Source: Trematomus loennbergii
Lineage: Eukaryota > Chordata > Actinopteri > Perciformes > Nototheniidae
Assembly: GCA_012861695.1 (NCBI GenBank)
Contig: JAAOOA010000340.1
Location: 307,501-371,500 of the forward strand
Length of the DNA: 64,000 bases
Direction: 5' to 3'
The notes under the pieces: model-generated
The model's database searches: none
What the model saw: only the letters and a program-made list of their open reading frames with translations
Told to the model about the DNA's origin: nothing
Shown here: piece after piece, positions 62,960 through 64,000 of the stretch
How the letters are laid out: each line of letters begins with the position of its first letter
How positions within the stretch are numbered: the first letter of the stretch is position 1
Position numbers and translations under genes: made by a program

Positions 62960-64000
62960 ATGTTTGGTAAATTAAGTTGTTTGCATCAGCCCAAAATAAA
63001 CACCCGACCGTCAGATACCTTTTAAAAAAAGACAGATTTTCCAGCTGATTGAAGAACATACGGGGACAAACGGCTGCATTTCAAATGGTGCTTTTATTGC
63101 AATGTGTTGCATTCCCACATTCATGGATGTTATAGATTTGTTAGTCAAAGCATCATTTCCTCAAGGTTGGCATCCTCACCTTGGAAAAAAAAAAAAAAAG
63201 CAGAGGGATCAAATGCACGAGGTGTTTGTGTTTTGAGTGTAGTAGAGAAGTGTGTGTGTAAACTTGAGCAGCTACGAACATATGGATAAACAAAACCTCC
63301 CAATTTTTTTTAGACTTCCAGTAGATGCAAGTGTTTTTGTTTGTGTGTCCGCCCGCAGGACTCTCACTGCCCGCAGGACTGACCCGGCCTGAGACTGATT
63401 GTCTACAACATTCAAAAAGAAAAACGTAGATGTCTTTATATTCACGTTACACACCTGAACAGAGGGGTCGGGTGGGGGGGGGGTAAAAGAGACAGAGAGA
63501 GAGAAAGAGAAAATATAACATGCATAAGATTCTCCCAGATGAACATTGTCACTCATATTGTCTTGTAATAGCTGCTCCGATGCCTCTTTTGAAAACAAAC
63601 TTTACATGAGTGTAATATACAAACAAACGGACGGAAATGAGTAAAATGTATAATATATATTTATATATATTAATTTGTACAAGGGAGAAAGTGGAACCTT
63701 GGTCATTTTCCTCGCAAATTACCCAGAGAAAGCATCACCTACTGTAACCCCCAGACATGAACACAAAGTGGTGAGTTAATAATAATAATAATAAAGTCTT
63801 ACAATACTAACTTGATGCTGTTCACACAGAGAAGAGAGTAGCACCAGGAATGAGTGGGAGTTAAAGGACTGCAGAGAGAGGTGCACAAATACCAGTTTGG
63901 ACCAATCACAGGAGAGGATTTCTTCAGATTTTCAGGAAAGAGAATTCTACGTTTCACTTGGATATCATGATATTTTTGAGCAAATATCTCAATAAAGACA
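62960..64000 (-). other. unassigned right edge; possible 3' UTR of a minus-strand gene
   Basis: No coding region recognised. On the minus strand there is a canonical AATAAA (63100-63095) in ATTGCAATAAAAGC. It is preceded by about 900 bp of T-rich, unique-looking sequence with little repeat content, including AATTAATATATATAAATATA. This would suit a long 3' UTR of a gene converging on unc93a, but nothing proves it. An AATAAA also occurs on the plus strand at 63990. Confidence 0.3.

Overview
The window is nuclear DNA of a ray-finned fish, most likely a spiny-rayed (percomorph) teleost. The evidence is spliced vertebrate genes with GT-AG introns, very dense (CA/GT)n microsatellites, a tRNA-derived V-SINE/HE1-like SINE, L2-type LINE pieces, many TTAA-flanked MITEs and several hAT-type non-autonomous elements. 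Nothing prokaryotic is present.

Only two genes can be supported. (1) The first coding exon of afdn (afadin) lies on the minus strand at 13595-13696 inside a GC/CpG-rich stretch. Its 5' UTR and promoter lie to the right, and intron 1 runs left through 1-13594 and beyond the window. (2) A complete unc93a gene (UNC93-like, multi-pass membrane protein of MFS type) lies on the plus strand in eight coding exons from 43761 to about 61187, with a poly(A) signal at 61728. The two genes point away from each other across about 30 kb. UNC93A and AFDN are also neighbours in human 6q27, so the linkage is old. The last unc93a exon carries an apparent frame break after residue 427 (61069-61071): the next frame continues with a plausible UNC93A tail of about 38 codons.

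Everything else is repeat-rich non-coding DNA. 1-13.6 kb (afdn intron 1) holds a 1-kb CA tract with TAGGGCTGA interruptions, a hAT MITE with a clean 8-bp duplication, a hAT remnant with a piece of transposase, and a local duplication close to exon 1. 13.9-43.7 kb (intergenic) holds many CA tracts, two inverted copies of a repeat carrying telomere-like TTAGGG runs, several TTAA MITEs, a near-perfect 684-bp palindrome, a SINE, and a 2.2-kb array of 57-bp repeats. 43.8-60.9 kb (unc93a introns) holds an L2-type LINE, two more 57-bp arrays (introns 1 and 3, opposite orientation), a hAT MITE, a GATATC/ACTAGT foldback element, and a solo LTR nested in a MITE. A 38-bp array ends about 55 bp before exon 8. 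Beyond the gene lies a hAT element with an 8-bp duplication.

The most unusual pattern is that the 57-bp repeat unit is a tandem copy of the terminal 57-58 bp of the TTAA MITE in which the arrays sit (TIR included). The 38-bp unit in intron 7 is likewise a copy of the subterminal segment of a second TTAA MITE family. Two MITE families have therefore been turned into minisatellites from their own ends, three times in or beside one gene. The inverted arrays 2 and 3 flank unc93a exons 2 and 3.
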